A stretch of 64,000 nucleotides of DNA from Dictyobacter kobayashii. GTDB taxonomy: Bacteria; Chloroflexota; Ktedonobacteria; Ktedonobacterales; Ktedonobacteraceae. Positions 45,147-54,366 of the stretch are shown piece by piece; positions within the stretch are counted from its first letter, which is position 1, and every line of letters begins with the position of its first letter. Under the pieces are notes generated by a model that had not been told where the DNA came from, made no database searches, and worked only from the letters and a program-made list of their open reading frames with translations. The stretch is taken from NCBI RefSeq assembly GCF_003967555.1, contig NZ_BIFS01000001.1, positions 992,001-1,056,000 on the forward strand, read 5' to 3'. The position numbers and the translations under genes are program-made.

Positions 45147-46091
45147 ATGTCTTATCCAAGCTATCTCAATCTCTATGAGACAGGTGAATTAGCAGAACGG
45201 GCCGCGGCAGCCTGGGAGGTCTTGCGCAATTGCACGATCTGCCCTCAGAACTGCCATTGCGACCGCACTGCCGGAAAAACAGGAGTCTGTCATTCGGGAA
45301 CGGAAGCGATTGTGGCTTCCTGGAATGTCCATCGCCGTGAAGAGCCTCCAATCAGTGGTACACGCGGAGCCGGTACAATCTTTTTCGGCTATTGTCAGGC
45401 ACGCTGCACCTATTGCCAGAATTTTTCACTCAGCCAGGGTGGCCTGGGTCATCGTGTCGGCCCCGCGCGCCTGGCCGATATGATGCTCTACTTGCAGAAG
45501 AAGCGCTGCCACAATCTGGACCTGGTCACGCCAACTCATTTTGTGCCCCAGATTCTGGCGGCCCTGGTAATTGCCTGCGAGAAGGGGTTACGTCTACCCC
45601 TTGTCTATAACTGCGCAGGTTATGAAAACCTGGAAACGCTGAAATTGTTGGATGGCGTGGTAGATATCTATCTGCCAGATGCCAAATATTCCGATAATAA
45701 AAATGCGTTGCGGACCTCTAAGATGCCTCGTTATGTAGACCATAATCAGGTAGCCCTGAGAGAGATGTATCGCCAGGTGGGTCCTCTTCAAGTAGACGAT
45801 GAGGGCATCGCAAGACGAGGTCTGCTGATTCGACACCTTGTCATGCCTGAAGATGTCTCAGGGACTCGCGACGTTCTGCGCTGGATCGCAGAAGAACTGG
45901 GACCTGATACCCCAATCAGCCTGATGGATCAATATTTTCCAGCCTGGAAGGCGGTTAATGATCCTGTTCTCAATCGCCGTTTGTCCTGGGCGGAATACAA
46001 AACAGCCCTGGATGCGCTTGATGAATTCAACCTGACTGCAGGCTTTGTCCAGGAGGATCTGGTTGAGGTAGATATGACTTCTGATACGTAA
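45147..46091 (+). CDS. Radical SAM protein, PflX/AmmeMemoRadiSam-like
   Basis: About 314 residues from ATG 45147, nine bases after GGAG; the frame is open 22 codons further up. An N-terminal Cys cluster (CTICPQNCHCDR, then GVCHSG) precedes the radical SAM motif CQARCTYC (C-x3-C-x2-C) near residue 82. Later stretches DLVTPTHFVPQIL and VYNCAGYENLETL match the PflX group (COG1313), relatives of pyruvate formate-lyase activators. It should cleave AdoMet with a [4Fe-4S] cluster; the substrate protein is unknown. It precedes the menaquinone genes but is separated by 220 bases with a hairpin. Confidence 0.85.
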   Translation: MSYPSYLNLYETGELAERAAAAWEVLRNCTICPQNCHCDRTAGKTGVCHSGTEAIVASWNVHRREEPPISGTRGAGTIFFGYCQARCTYCQNFSLSQGGLGHRVGPARLADMMLYLQKKRCHNLDLVTPTHFVPQILAALVIACEKGLRLPLVYNCAGYENLETLKLLDGVVDIYLPDAKYSDNKNALRTSKMPRYVDHNQVALREMYRQVGPLQVDDEGIARRGLLIRHLVMPEDVSGTRDVLRWIAEELGPDTPISLMDQYFPAWKAVNDPVLNRRLSWAEYKTALDALDEFNLTAGFVQEDLVEVDMTSDT

Positions 46092-46101
46092 TAATGAGAA
46101 G

Positions 46102-46144
46102 GGACAATTCTGGATGACCATCAATTGATAATCCAGAATTGCCC
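46102..46144 (+). terminator. Hairpin after the radical SAM gene
   Basis: CAATTCTGGAT (46105-46115) pairs with ATCCAGAATTG (46131-46141); GGG and CCC extend it past one mismatch. No T run follows. Confidence 0.5.
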
Positions 46145-46314
46145 TATCCCACAATGGACCAGGCACGTTATAATCTGTAGGGAAAACTACATATCTCAAG
46201 CTGAGAAAAGTGGTTAAAATTAGTAAGGATCCGGCAAATTACGTATATTTTCTACTTAACTTGTTGGATGACACCTAGTGACGTGCCAGAAGACATGCAA
46301 AATGGAGAACCTTT

Positions 46315-47304
46315 ATGAACACTACGGCCACGTTGAGCCGAATATTCGCAGGCATCCAGCCCGAACTTGATCAAGTGGATGCCCTCTTTCAAGAAAGAGC
46401 AACGTCTGGACTGGCGATCCTCAATTCTGCTTCGATGCACGCGCTTGCTTCTCCCGGCAAACGCCTGCGAACAGCGTTGACTTTGCTTGCGGGAAAACTT
46501 AATCATTATGACTTTGGAAAGCTATTGCAGTTAAGTGTCGCCTTTGAAATGGTTCATCTGGCAACGCTGATCCACGATGATATCATTGATGAAGCCGCTA
46601 CTCGACGCGGCAATCCAACGGTCAATGCATTATGGGGAGATAAAATTGCCATCCTCCTGGGCGATTATTATCTGGCCAAAACTTCAGGCCTGATTGCAGA
46701 GATCGAGAATCCACGTATTGATCATCTGTTCGCAGATACGGTCGCGACAGTGTGTGAAGGTACTATTATGGAGATGATGACCTCTGGTCGTGCCGATCTG
46801 ACGGTCGAAACATACTTTGAAAAGATTAAGAATAAGACCGCGTGCCTGATTGCAGCTTGTTCTAAGGGTGGAGCTATCCTGAGTGACGCCACTGATGAGC
46901 AGGTTGAGTTTCTGCATTCCTATGGCTTAAATCTGGGCATTGCCTTTCAAATCATTGATGATATTCTTGACTATACCGAAGATCAATCCACCATTGGGAA
47001 GCCAGCCGGTAACGATCTGCGCCAGGGCATGGTGACCTTACCACTGATCTTTGCCCTCCAGGAAGCTTCTCAGAATGGGCATCAGCAACAGGTGCAGGCC
47101 CTGCTCAATAGTGACGAGCATAATGAAAAAGATATTCTAGAAGTAGTGGATTGGGTTACCCATGGCTATGGTGTTGATCTATCCCTGCAAGAAGCGCATA
47201 ATTATGCCAATAAGGCCCGCGAGGCCCTCTATCATTTTCCAGCCTCGTCCGATCGCGATGTGCTGGACGAACTGATCGACTTTGTGATCAGTCGCAGACG
47301 TTAG
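46315..47304 (+). CDS. hepS: Polyprenyl diphosphate synthase (menaquinone side chain)
   Basis: The 329-residue protein is a trans-prenyltransferase. The first Asp-rich motif is LIHDDIIDEA (about 86-95) and the second is FQIIDDILDYTED (about 213-225). The Lys/Arg motif GKRLRTALTLL is near residue 50. It condenses isopentenyl diphosphate with allylic diphosphates to a long chain, probably for menaquinone, since the next gene encodes the menaquinone methyltransferase 16 bases downstream. The exact chain length cannot be read. ATG 46315 follows ATGGAGAAC. The symbol is by role; ispB-like is equally valid. Confidence 0.88.
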   Translation: MNTTATLSRIFAGIQPELDQVDALFQERATSGLAILNSASMHALASPGKRLRTALTLLAGKLNHYDFGKLLQLSVAFEMVHLATLIHDDIIDEAATRRGNPTVNALWGDKIAILLGDYYLAKTSGLIAEIENPRIDHLFADTVATVCEGTIMEMMTSGRADLTVETYFEKIKNKTACLIAACSKGGAILSDATDEQVEFLHSYGLNLGIAFQIIDDILDYTEDQSTIGKPAGNDLRQGMVTLPLIFALQEASQNGHQQQVQALLNSDEHNEKDILEVVDWVTHGYGVDLSLQEAHNYANKAREALYHFPASSDRDVLDELIDFVISRRR

Positions 47305-47320
47305 TGGAATTATTAAAAGT

Positions 47321-48067
47321 ATGAAAACAAATTTCGTCTTAGAAGAAAAATTTCGTGAAGTCGGGGGCAAACGTCCTTATGTACAACGCCTGTTTGGACG
47401 TATTGCCGGCATCTATGATCTGATGAATAGGCTTATGAGCCTGGGGTTAGATGGTTACTGGCGCCGCCGGGCCGCTCGCTATCTGGCACTGGCTACTGGT
47501 GAGACCGGGCTGGACCTGGGGGCAGGTACGGCCGATCTATCGATCTCGGTCATCAAACATTCTGGTTCTGGCACTAGAATGATCGGGATGGATATTACAC
47601 CTGAAATGCTGGATGAGGGTCGCCGTAAACTGGTGCGCATGGGATTGCAAGATCGCATTGATTTGCGGGTCGGAGATGCGGAGCATATCGATCTTCCTGA
47701 CAATAGCGTCGATGGCTGCTGTTCCGCGTTTATGGTGCGCAATCTGGCCGATATTCGCCAGGGTTTCCGTGAGATGTTACGCGTCGTCCGCCCTGGTGGT
47801 CGCGTCGTCTGCCTGGAGATCAGCCATCCTCCTGGTAAGTTCTTTGGCACCCTTTTCTACCTCTACTTCTACAAACTGGCTCCTCTCTTTGGAACCATTA
47901 TTGGTAAAGCATTTGAGGAATATAATTATCTGCCAAATTCTCTTACCACCTTCCCCAAAGCCCCTGCTTTACAGGACATTATGGAAGAAGTAGGTTGGAG
48001 TGATGTTCGCTATTATTACCTTAACGGTGGCATTGTTGCCATTCATGTGGGTACCAAAGCTGAATAA
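47321..48067 (+). CDS. menG: Demethylmenaquinone methyltransferase
   Basis: The 248-residue class I methyltransferase of the UbiE/MenG group has the N-terminal FGRIAGIYDLMNRLMSLG, the AdoMet loop GLDLGAGTADLSI and the MenG motif VRNLADIRQGFREMLRVVRPGG near 145-165. The tail contains YNYLPNSLTTFP. It methylates demethylmenaquinone, the last step of menaquinone synthesis, at the membrane face. It is the second gene of a pair with the polyprenyl synthase. The other men genes are not in the window. Confidence 0.94.
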   Translation: MKTNFVLEEKFREVGGKRPYVQRLFGRIAGIYDLMNRLMSLGLDGYWRRRAARYLALATGETGLDLGAGTADLSISVIKHSGSGTRMIGMDITPEMLDEGRRKLVRMGLQDRIDLRVGDAEHIDLPDNSVDGCCSAFMVRNLADIRQGFREMLRVVRPGGRVVCLEISHPPGKFFGTLFYLYFYKLAPLFGTIIGKAFEEYNYLPNSLTTFPKAPALQDIMEEVGWSDVRYYYLNGGIVAIHVGTKAE

Positions 48068-48076
48068 ATACGTTAG

Positions 48077-48147
48077 ATCGAATGGAGATTGCTAGCATTC
48101 TTGTTATATCCAGACTGGATATCTCCCATCTATCCTCTCCATTCGAT
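48077..48147. terminator. Nested hairpin between menG and the zinc-finger gene
   Basis: ATCGAATGGAGA (48077-48088) pairs with TCTCCATTCGAT (48136-48147); inside it ATATCC and GGATAT form a smaller stem. It lies between convergent stops. Confidence 0.65.
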
Positions 48148-48158
48148 TTATTGCTTGC

Positions 48159-48553
48159 TTAACCCCGCTTGCGTCCAATCGACACCATATCCCCAAAAAA
48201 CCTTCCAGTGATTTGGCCAGGTCATGAAGCTGGGCCGCTTCCACCATCGAGACTTCGTGTCCCGCTCGAGCCACCCGATAAAGTAATTGGACGGCCGCGT
48301 GTCTGGTAGCCGCTGCCTCGCCGGTCGGTGCGCCCAGGAGCGAAGCACGCATCGCATCAACATTGGCGTTAACTTGCTCCAACTCAGAAACATCGATAAA
48401 ACCCGCCGGCCTGGGAATCGATCCCTGCCCCGGCCCGTGGCTGGTCTCCCACTGCCGTCGCGCCCGCTTTCCTGCCGCGCAATAACAAAAACGTGGTTGC
48501 TCCTCATCTGAGCTCAATAAACCACTATCATCACAAATTGGACAAATTGGCAT
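48159..48553 (-). CDS. Small Cys-rich protein, probable frame break near the end
   Basis: The protein begins MPICPICDDSG and has a second Cys pair in FCYCAAGKRARRQWE, giving a four-Cys zinc site like those of replication-helicase-loader-type proteins. A helical C-terminal part follows (VQLLYRVARAGHEVSM). As read, the frame runs into the menG terminator. Adding one base at the TTTTTTGGGG run (48193-48202) gives the ending FFGDMVSIGRKRG and a TAA at 48159, making 131 residues. ATG 48553 follows AAGGAGAG. The family is not recognised; nucleic-acid binding is a guess from the zinc site. Confidence 0.65.
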
Positions 48554-48661
48554 CGCTGCTCTCTCCTTGCTCATCCCAAATTGCTTGCTAAGTCCTTCTA
48601 ACTATATCATATGACCTTGCAATCGCGTGTGCACAGCAGGAGAGAAGCATGCCAGATACGT

Positions 48662-49126
48662 TTAAGAGAGACATTGGCGGCCGCTCAGATAGTCCTTAAG
48701 CATAGACTCACAGTCAAAGGCCATATGGCCCAGAACAGCCTCAGGTTGACGCCAGCAGGCCTTCCCCTCACCAGAGTTATGTTCGCTTCCTCCCTGGATA
48801 TAGCCGCGATAAGCAATTGAGACGGCGCGGAAACGAGGATCGCGATCCACAGATGAGTAAACACCAACAATGCCCGTAATGGCTACGTCGTAACCCGTCT
48901 CTTCACTGGCCTCACGCCGTACGCATTCTTCCAGTGTCTCTTTATAGCGCACAATACCACCTGGAATGGTATATCCCATTCCATCGCTACGGTCCACCAG
49001 CAAAACATCCCCATCTTTTTCGATGATGACGCAGGCACTGAGGATAGGCGAAATCTGTCCTAGCGTCAGAAGAGCAATCAGCCGAAAAATAATACCAGCC
49101 AGTAAACCTTTAAGCTTCTCTTTCAT
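48662..49126 (-). CDS. Nudix hydrolase with a hydrophobic N-terminus
   Basis: From ATG 49126 (GAGGAT upstream) the protein has 154 residues. The Nudix box is complete: GGIVRYKETLEECVRREASE followed by ETGYD, with the REAxEE Glu residues. The first 25 residues (KLKGLLAGIIFRLIALLTLG) are hydrophobic and may anchor it to the membrane, which is unusual for the family. It hydrolyses a nucleoside diphosphate-linked substrate that cannot be specified. The start lies 17 bases inside the end of the Mrp gene, implying coupled translation. Confidence 0.86.
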   Translation of the reverse strand: MKEKLKGLLAGIIFRLIALLTLGQISPILSACVIIEKDGDVLLVDRSDGMGYTIPGGIVRYKETLEECVRREASEETGYDVAITGIVGVYSSVDRDPRFRAVSIAYRGYIQGGSEHNSGEGKACWRQPEAVLGHMAFDCESMLKDYLSGRQCLS

Positions 49127-50011
49127 GCGTATCCTCTTCTTTATCATCTGGCGCTTGCTCCGCCTTGCCCTCAGTAGCTTGAGCATGTAACAAGGCAACG
49201 CGCTGCATAATTTGCGTAGCGACCTCTAAAAAAACCTTAGCCACAGGAGAATCCACCAGACTTACAACAATTGGGTAGCCCTTATCACCATTGGTTACGG
49301 CCACTGGATCTAAAGGGATACGGCCGAGCAGGGGCAGATCATCCAGCAGGGCACGGCGTTCATGGCTTTCGGGAAAGATCTCGACCATCTGTCCACAATG
49401 AGGACAGACCAGGCCTGACATATTTTGTACGACCCCAGAATCGGCACAGACATGCGCTGGAACATGGTGACAGCTTTAGCCGTATCAATACGCGCTATAT
49501 CCTGGGGAGTCGTCACCAGGATTGCTCCGGTCAATTCAATTTCACGACAAAGGGTCGCCTGCGGCTCACTGGTACCGGGTGGAAGGTCGATAATCAGGTA
49601 ATCTAGTTCCCCCCAATTAACGGAAAAAAGCAACTGGCGAATGAGCATACCAAGAGCATCTGGCATAGGAGCTACCGCCTGGTCTTCTCCGATAAAGAAG
49701 CCCACCGACATGATCTTGATCCCATAACGCAACAATGGCTGAATCTTTTTCTCATCAGACAGGTCCTTCCGTTCAGCTAACGGCAAAATAGCCTCGCTCT
49801 TAGCATCCGCCCGTTTACGCACTCCGACCATCATCGGAATGCTCGGCCCATAGGCATCCCCATCCAGCAGACCAACTCGTGCTCCCGCCCTGGCGAGAGA
49901 TACAGCGAGATTCACACTCACGGTCGACTTGCCAACCCCACCCTTACCGCTGCCCACAACTAGAACAGCGCCAATATGCTCTAAGTGTTCACGTCGTGAC
50001 TGTTGACGCAT
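49110..50011 (-). CDS. Mrp/ApbC-family iron-sulfur cluster carrier ATPase, frame broken once
   Basis: About 300 residues once joined. The Walker A is the Mrp form GSGKGGVGKST near residue 20, with LLDGDAYGPSIP and YLIIDLPPGTSEPQ following. The second frame resumes VVQNMSGLVCPHCGQ, whose CPHC pair is the cluster-binding CxxC. One G missing from a GGGG at 49433-49436 explains the break. Mrp proteins deliver [4Fe-4S] clusters; this one lacks the N-terminal MIP18-like domain found in many homologues. ATG 50011 follows GGGGAGGG. The Nudix gene overlaps its end. Confidence 0.88.
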
Positions 50012-50312
50012 CGTCCCTCCCCAAAAATATGAAAACCTTGCCTATTCAAATGTTAGTATAAGAGTAATTTATGCATTTGACAAGCGTTCGCAACGAATAA
50101 AACAGCCACCCGCGTGCCAGCCAGGCTATATACTATATAATCATCACAGACGAGAAATGCTGCTCAGGTAGGGTGTTGAAGTTGGACGTGGTGAAAACGT
50201 GGCTGAATGTAGATCAACTAACTATATGAAGAGGTCAGCATATACTATATAATAAGAAAAAAGGATCGACAAACTCTACCCAACCTGATCAGCACTTTTT
50301 TAAGGGGAGACA
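50012..50312. promoter_or_regulatory. Divergent spacer with a repeated AT-rich box
   Basis: TATACTATATAAT occurs at 50129-50141 and again at 50241-50253. Each could serve as a -10 region for the rightward redoxin gene, or one copy could be an operator. TTAAGGGGAG precedes the ATG at 50313. Confidence 0.4.
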
Positions 50313-50813
50313 ATGTCAAACACAGAACAACCTCATTGTCCCGTTCTGGAAACGGGCCAGATTATACCAGCCTTTACGCTGCCTGGTGCCGATGGGATGC
50401 CACACGGCCCATGGGATTATAAACAACGCGATCATTTGTTGCTGCTCTTTATGCCCGGTAGTAAGAGCAATGAGGTACGCGATCTACTGCGCACCTATGC
50501 ACAGCACTATGCAGAGTTCCGCGAGGAGCAGTGCGCGCTGCTGGCAATCACACCCGACCCCGTCTTTAGCAATCTACAGGCACAGAAAGATTTGCGCCTG
50601 CCTTTTGCATTGCTCTCAGATGCGCAGGGGAAAGTCATTGCACGCTACACACAATGGGATGCGGACACACATGCGCTTGCGCCCAGTATTGTGCTGGCCG
50701 ATCGCTATAGCGCACTCTACCAACGCTGGATCGCGAACAGCATCGCAGACTTACCACTGATACAAGATTTGCTGGATAACCTGCAATATCTTAATAAGCT
50801 CTGTACTCCATAA
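50313..50813 (+). CDS. Peroxiredoxin-like protein without the peroxidatic Cys
   Basis: The 166-residue protein has a thioredoxin-fold AhpC/TSA pattern: IIPAFTLPGADGM, LLLLFMPGSKSNEV, CALLAITPDPVF, LPFALLSDAQGKVIARY and a C-terminal VLADRYSALYQ strand. In peroxiredoxins the loop after the second strand carries Thr-x-x-Cys; here it reads GSKSNEV, so the catalytic Cys is absent. Remaining Cys residues are near the termini. A peroxidase role is therefore unlikely; a binding or chaperone function is possible. ATG 50313 follows GGGGAGAC. Confidence 0.75.
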   Translation: MSNTEQPHCPVLETGQIIPAFTLPGADGMPHGPWDYKQRDHLLLLFMPGSKSNEVRDLLRTYAQHYAEFREEQCALLAITPDPVFSNLQAQKDLRLPFALLSDAQGKVIARYTQWDADTHALAPSIVLADRYSALYQRWIANSIADLPLIQDLLDNLQYLNKLCTP

Positions 50814-50944
50814 AGGATGCCGTTTGTTATTTTCATGTACTCGCTCATGCCGATCTGGGGCCGCCTGCCTGTTCCAGCTATTTTTGTGTAACAGCAAGCC
50901 AAAACCAGGTGATATCTAGCTCCTAAAATATGAAAGGATAATCT

Positions 50945-52179
50945 ATGACGCAGCAAAATACACCACAACCATCTGATTGGAATCTGGAAACACGCCTCGT
51001 CCATGGTGGCCGCAATAAAGTCCCGGGATCTACTACTGGTGGGCATCCAACTGTACGACCAATTTTTGCCAGTACAACCTATACACATGAAAATATTGAA
51101 GCTCTGGATCAGGCCTTTAGCGGCAAAACGCCAGATGGCGAACAGGCATATGTCTATGCTCGTCAGGGAAATCCTAATGCCTATGGCTTTGAGAGCGCGA
51201 TGGCGCAGATTGAAGGTGGAGTAGGAGCGATTGCCTTTGGCTCTGGCATGGCCGCTATTCATGCCGCGTTACTGGCTGCGGGGTTGACAACCGGAACTAA
51301 AATTGTTGCCTCCAGGGACCTCTATGGGCCAACCATTACGCTCTTACGCAAACTATTCACTACGGTCGGCACCCAGTTAGTGTTGGCCGATTTTTGCCAG
51401 CCCGCGGTTTACGATCTGTTGCGCGACGAGGAGCCCGATGTTATTTATGTTGAGACTATCTCTAATCCATTGACCAGGATTGTGGACCTGGATGCGATCA
51501 GTACAGTCGCCAGGGAGATCGGTGCCGTCACGATCGTCGATAGCACGTTCAGCACTCCGTATCTGACCCGACCAATCGAGCATGGTTTTGACCTGGTGGT
51601 TCATAGCGCTACCAAATATATCAGCGGCCACGGCGATAGCACCGGTGGTATTGTAATCAGTGCCAAAAATACTTTGCTCAATCAGTTACGCGATTATAGC
51701 AATCTGCTCGGGCTATGTTAAGTCCCTTTGAGTCACATCTGATGCTGCGCGGCTTGCGCACGCTCTCCCTGCGTGTTGAGCGCCAGTGCGATAATGCTTT
51801 ACAGGTTGCCCAATTTCTACAACGCCATCCGGCGGTCGCCCATGTGCACTATCCAGGCCTCACCAACCATCCCTCACACGAACTGGCCAGCAAGTTAATG
51901 GACCATGAACAATTTGGCGGCCTGCTCTCATTTGAGCTCAAGGATCAGTCTCGCGCAGCTGTATTTGACTTTATCAATAATCTCCAACTCTGCATCTCAG
52001 CCACCTCGCTGGGCGATGTCTTTACACTGGTAAGCTATCCGCCCATCTCATCCCACCGTACATTGAATGCCAAAGAGTTACAGGATATGGGCATCAGCGA
52101 GGGGTGCATCCGTTTATCTGTCGGTATTGAGCATGCTGACGATATCATCAAAGATCTGGAGCAGGCGCTCAACGCGTAA
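50945..52179 (+). CDS. Cys/Met-metabolism PLP enzyme (methionine gamma-lyase or cystathionine synthase type), frame broken once
   Basis: About 411 residues once joined. PLP-phosphate contacts are in AFGSGMAAIHAAL, the cofactor Asp in VTIVDSTFSTP, and the Schiff-base Lys in HSATKYISGHGD. The second frame continues MLSPFESHLMLRGLRTLSLR, as in the family. One G added to GGG at 51710-51712 unites them. Substrate specificity among methionine lyase, cystathionine gamma-synthase or lyase, and O-acetylhomoserine sulfhydrylase cannot be set. ATG 50945 follows AAAGGATA. A strong terminator ends it. Confidence 0.87.
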
Positions 52180-52209
52180 TGGGTAATGTGTAATACATTA
52201 TGCAACACG

Positions 52210-52246
52210 AAAAGAAGCAGGCGATTATATTGTTGCCTGCTTCTTT
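52210..52246 (+). terminator. Terminator after the PLP enzyme
   Basis: AAAAGAAGCAGGC pairs with GCCTGCTTCTTTT around an AT-rich loop, ending in a T run. Confidence 0.9.
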
Positions 52247-52349
52247 TTCTTCATCAGCCATTAACCTGACCAGACGTCCGCCCGATGATACTAGAATTAA
52301 ATGATGACCAGTAAAAATGCCTGAACGTCGATCTGTGTTGCGGCTTAGT

Positions 52350-53348
52350 TTATTTTGTGTGGCGTGTATATCTACCAGGGATCAGATCTTCTCCATCGCC
52401 ACCTGCTGAGGAAGCCATGACATTGAGTAGATCAGATTTAGGATTGACGATCAACCCGTTCTCTACTGAGCGTACACCAGGAAAACTGCGTGCGATCTGT
52501 TCGGCGGCAGCTTTCTGCTCAGGTGTGCGCACGGAACCACTTAAACGTACCGCGCCCAGACGTGGATAGACACCAATAGGCAGGTCACGTGTGCGCGCGT
52601 CCCGGCCGAGAGCCATAGCCAGGTCAGCCGCCAGTGTATCATCACCAAAGAGGCGATTCTTAATTTCTAATAAACCTGGTACGCCAGAAGCCTGGTCCTC
52701 AACCATCTCACCACGGAGGGAGCTAGAGATATTGCCATCCAGGTAGAGCACGCTATCCAGTACACGATTTTTCATACCAGGAAAATCGATATGAATAGGG
52801 GTCATATCAAAGATAACATTTTCAACTTCGCGCTGTAATTCTTCATCGGTGCGATAAGCAGGCAGGGTCTGAAAGATTGGCTCTGGCACATTGATCGAGA
52901 TAACGCCAGTATCAATCTTTGCAATATAATCCTGACGAATCAAGACATCCTGTCCGGCGCGCAGTGAACGCACTACGATATATGCCAGTTCGCCGGTCTG
53001 GGGATGTGCCGCGACAAGCTTCAATGTACCACGCGCGTTCGAATTAGCTTCCTGCACACTACTGCGCGCATCCAGCAAAGCACCAGTGGCCTGGCTAGTG
53101 GCGGCGTTGAGCTCATCGCGTGAAATAGAAAGTGTAATACCATTGCCAGAAGCATCTGTCACTGCTGAAAACGGCACATAGACTGTTTTGCCAAAGAAAC
53201 GACCAATTTTCACACCAAGTGAAACGATCTTGCGGCTACTGGGGTCTACACCCAGCTGGGAGAGAGTTCCATCTTCGCCATCGGAGCAAAATACTTTGCC
53301 TCCAAAGTGGAACTTCTCCATTTCTGAAATGGGAGCTGATTTGTCCAT
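52350..53348 (-). CDS. PRC-barrel and BON-domain protein
   Basis: The 332-residue protein has an N-terminal PRC-barrel-like domain (FGGKVFCSDGEDGTLSQL, then VYVPFSAVTDASGNGI) and a second related region (RGTLKLVAAHPQTGELAYIV). A C-terminal BON domain follows (LAADLAMALGRDARTRDLP, VRLSGSVRTPEQKAAAEQIA, VRSVENGLIV). It has no signal peptide, so it is cytoplasmic. PRC barrels occur in proteins that bind other proteins or RNA, and BON domains bind lipids or ligands. ATG 53348 has GAGG 12 bases upstream; ATG 53321 is an alternative. Confidence 0.8.
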   Translation of the reverse strand: MDKSAPISEMEKFHFGGKVFCSDGEDGTLSQLGVDPSSRKIVSLGVKIGRFFGKTVYVPFSAVTDASGNGITLSISRDELNAATSQATGALLDARSSVQEANSNARGTLKLVAAHPQTGELAYIVVRSLRAGQDVLIRQDYIAKIDTGVISINVPEPIFQTLPAYRTDEELQREVENVIFDMTPIHIDFPGMKNRVLDSVLYLDGNISSSLRGEMVEDQASGVPGLLEIKNRLFGDDTLAADLAMALGRDARTRDLPIGVYPRLGAVRLSGSVRTPEQKAAAEQIARSFPGVRSVENGLIVNPKSDLLNVMASSAGGDGEDLIPGRYTRHTK

Positions 53349-53532
53349 CTATCGTCTAACCTCATCTTGCATACTCAAACGACCCGGCCAGAAGTCAAGC
53401 TATGTCGTTATACTAACGAGAAGTGTAGCACTTTCTACTCGTAAATGACAAGATACCTCATAATAGAATGGCTTCTATGAGGGTATCGGCCCTAAATGTA
53501 GTACGTACCGCACAAAAAGAAGAAAGACAAAG

Positions 53533-53576
53533 TGAGGGATGCCAGCTTATCACAAGGATTAAGCCAGCATCCCTCA
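53533..53576 (-). terminator. Terminator after the DUF4126 gene
   Basis: TGAGGGATGC pairs with GCATCCCTCA and, past two mismatched bases, GCTTA with TAAGC. It lies between the leftward DUF4126 stop and the PRC/BON gene. Confidence 0.6.
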
Positions 53577-53637
53577 TGGCCTCTATTTATTTTGACTACT
53601 CCCTATTTTGAGGTAGCCCGTTTATAGCAATATCTGT

Positions 53638-54267
53638 CTAGTTGCGTCTCGTTGAACCTTGCTGTAGAGGATACATGGTGGCAGGTGAAACCATCGACGG
53701 CTGACGCCTGCGGCGCAAACGTTTGACGATCTTTGGCACCATAATCAGGAAGGCCAGGACAAAGAGTGCCACGACTACCAGCATGACATATGGCGCGGCA
53801 AACGAGATCAAGACACTTAAGACCATGACAATATCTTCGCCAATACTGAGGCCAATATTCAAACAGCCTGCCGTGGTGGCGGTAGAGGCCACACGCGTAG
53901 TCGCCTTGGTGGTATGGGTAACGCCAGCCACACCGGCACCCAGGGCCAGCGTCAATGGCATCCACCATGCGCTATCCATATTTTGATTGCCAGCAGCCGC
54001 GGCCACGATGGCACCGGCCACAGGTCGAATAACCGTATGGATGGCATCCCAGATGTGATCAACAACCGGGATTTTATCAGCAAACACATCAGCCAGGGTC
54101 AAGATGGCCATGACAATCATAAACCAGGGTTGAGTGATAAAAGCAAAGTGTGAATTAACGTGAAATTGCACTGGCCAGACGCGTGCAGCCACCGCTAATG
54201 ATAATAGCGGCAGATAAGCATTGATGCCAGAAGCAAAGGCGAGACCATAAGATGTCCCTATATCCAT
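53638..54267 (-). CDS. DUF4126 membrane protein
   Basis: The 209-residue protein has about five hydrophobic segments. The N-terminal GLAFASGINAYLPLLSLAVA and the central LADVFADKIPVVDHIWDAIH are typical of DUF4126, as is the glycine-rich LALGAGVAGVTHTTKATTR. A basic tail (KRLRRRRQP) ends it. The family is of unknown function in the cytoplasmic membrane. ATG 54267 follows GAGGAAT. Confidence 0.85.
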   Translation of the reverse strand: MDIGTSYGLAFASGINAYLPLLSLAVAARVWPVQFHVNSHFAFITQPWFMIVMAILTLADVFADKIPVVDHIWDAIHTVIRPVAGAIVAAAAGNQNMDSAWWMPLTLALGAGVAGVTHTTKATTRVASTATTAGCLNIGLSIGEDIVMVLSVLISFAAPYVMLVVVALFVLAFLIMVPKIVKRLRRRRQPSMVSPATMYPLQQGSTRRN

Positions 54268-54366
54268 AAATTATATTCCTCGTTTCAATCAGAAAAACAT
54301 TGATGATGTCATAGAAGATAAACGTATCCGCTAGATTGAAATCCAAAGATACATAATAGGATATAG

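Noticed and set aside
50129..50253. TATACTATATAAT pair as a mobile-element target duplication
   Set aside because: The 112-base interval contains no element features, and the motif is AT-rich enough to be promoter sequence.
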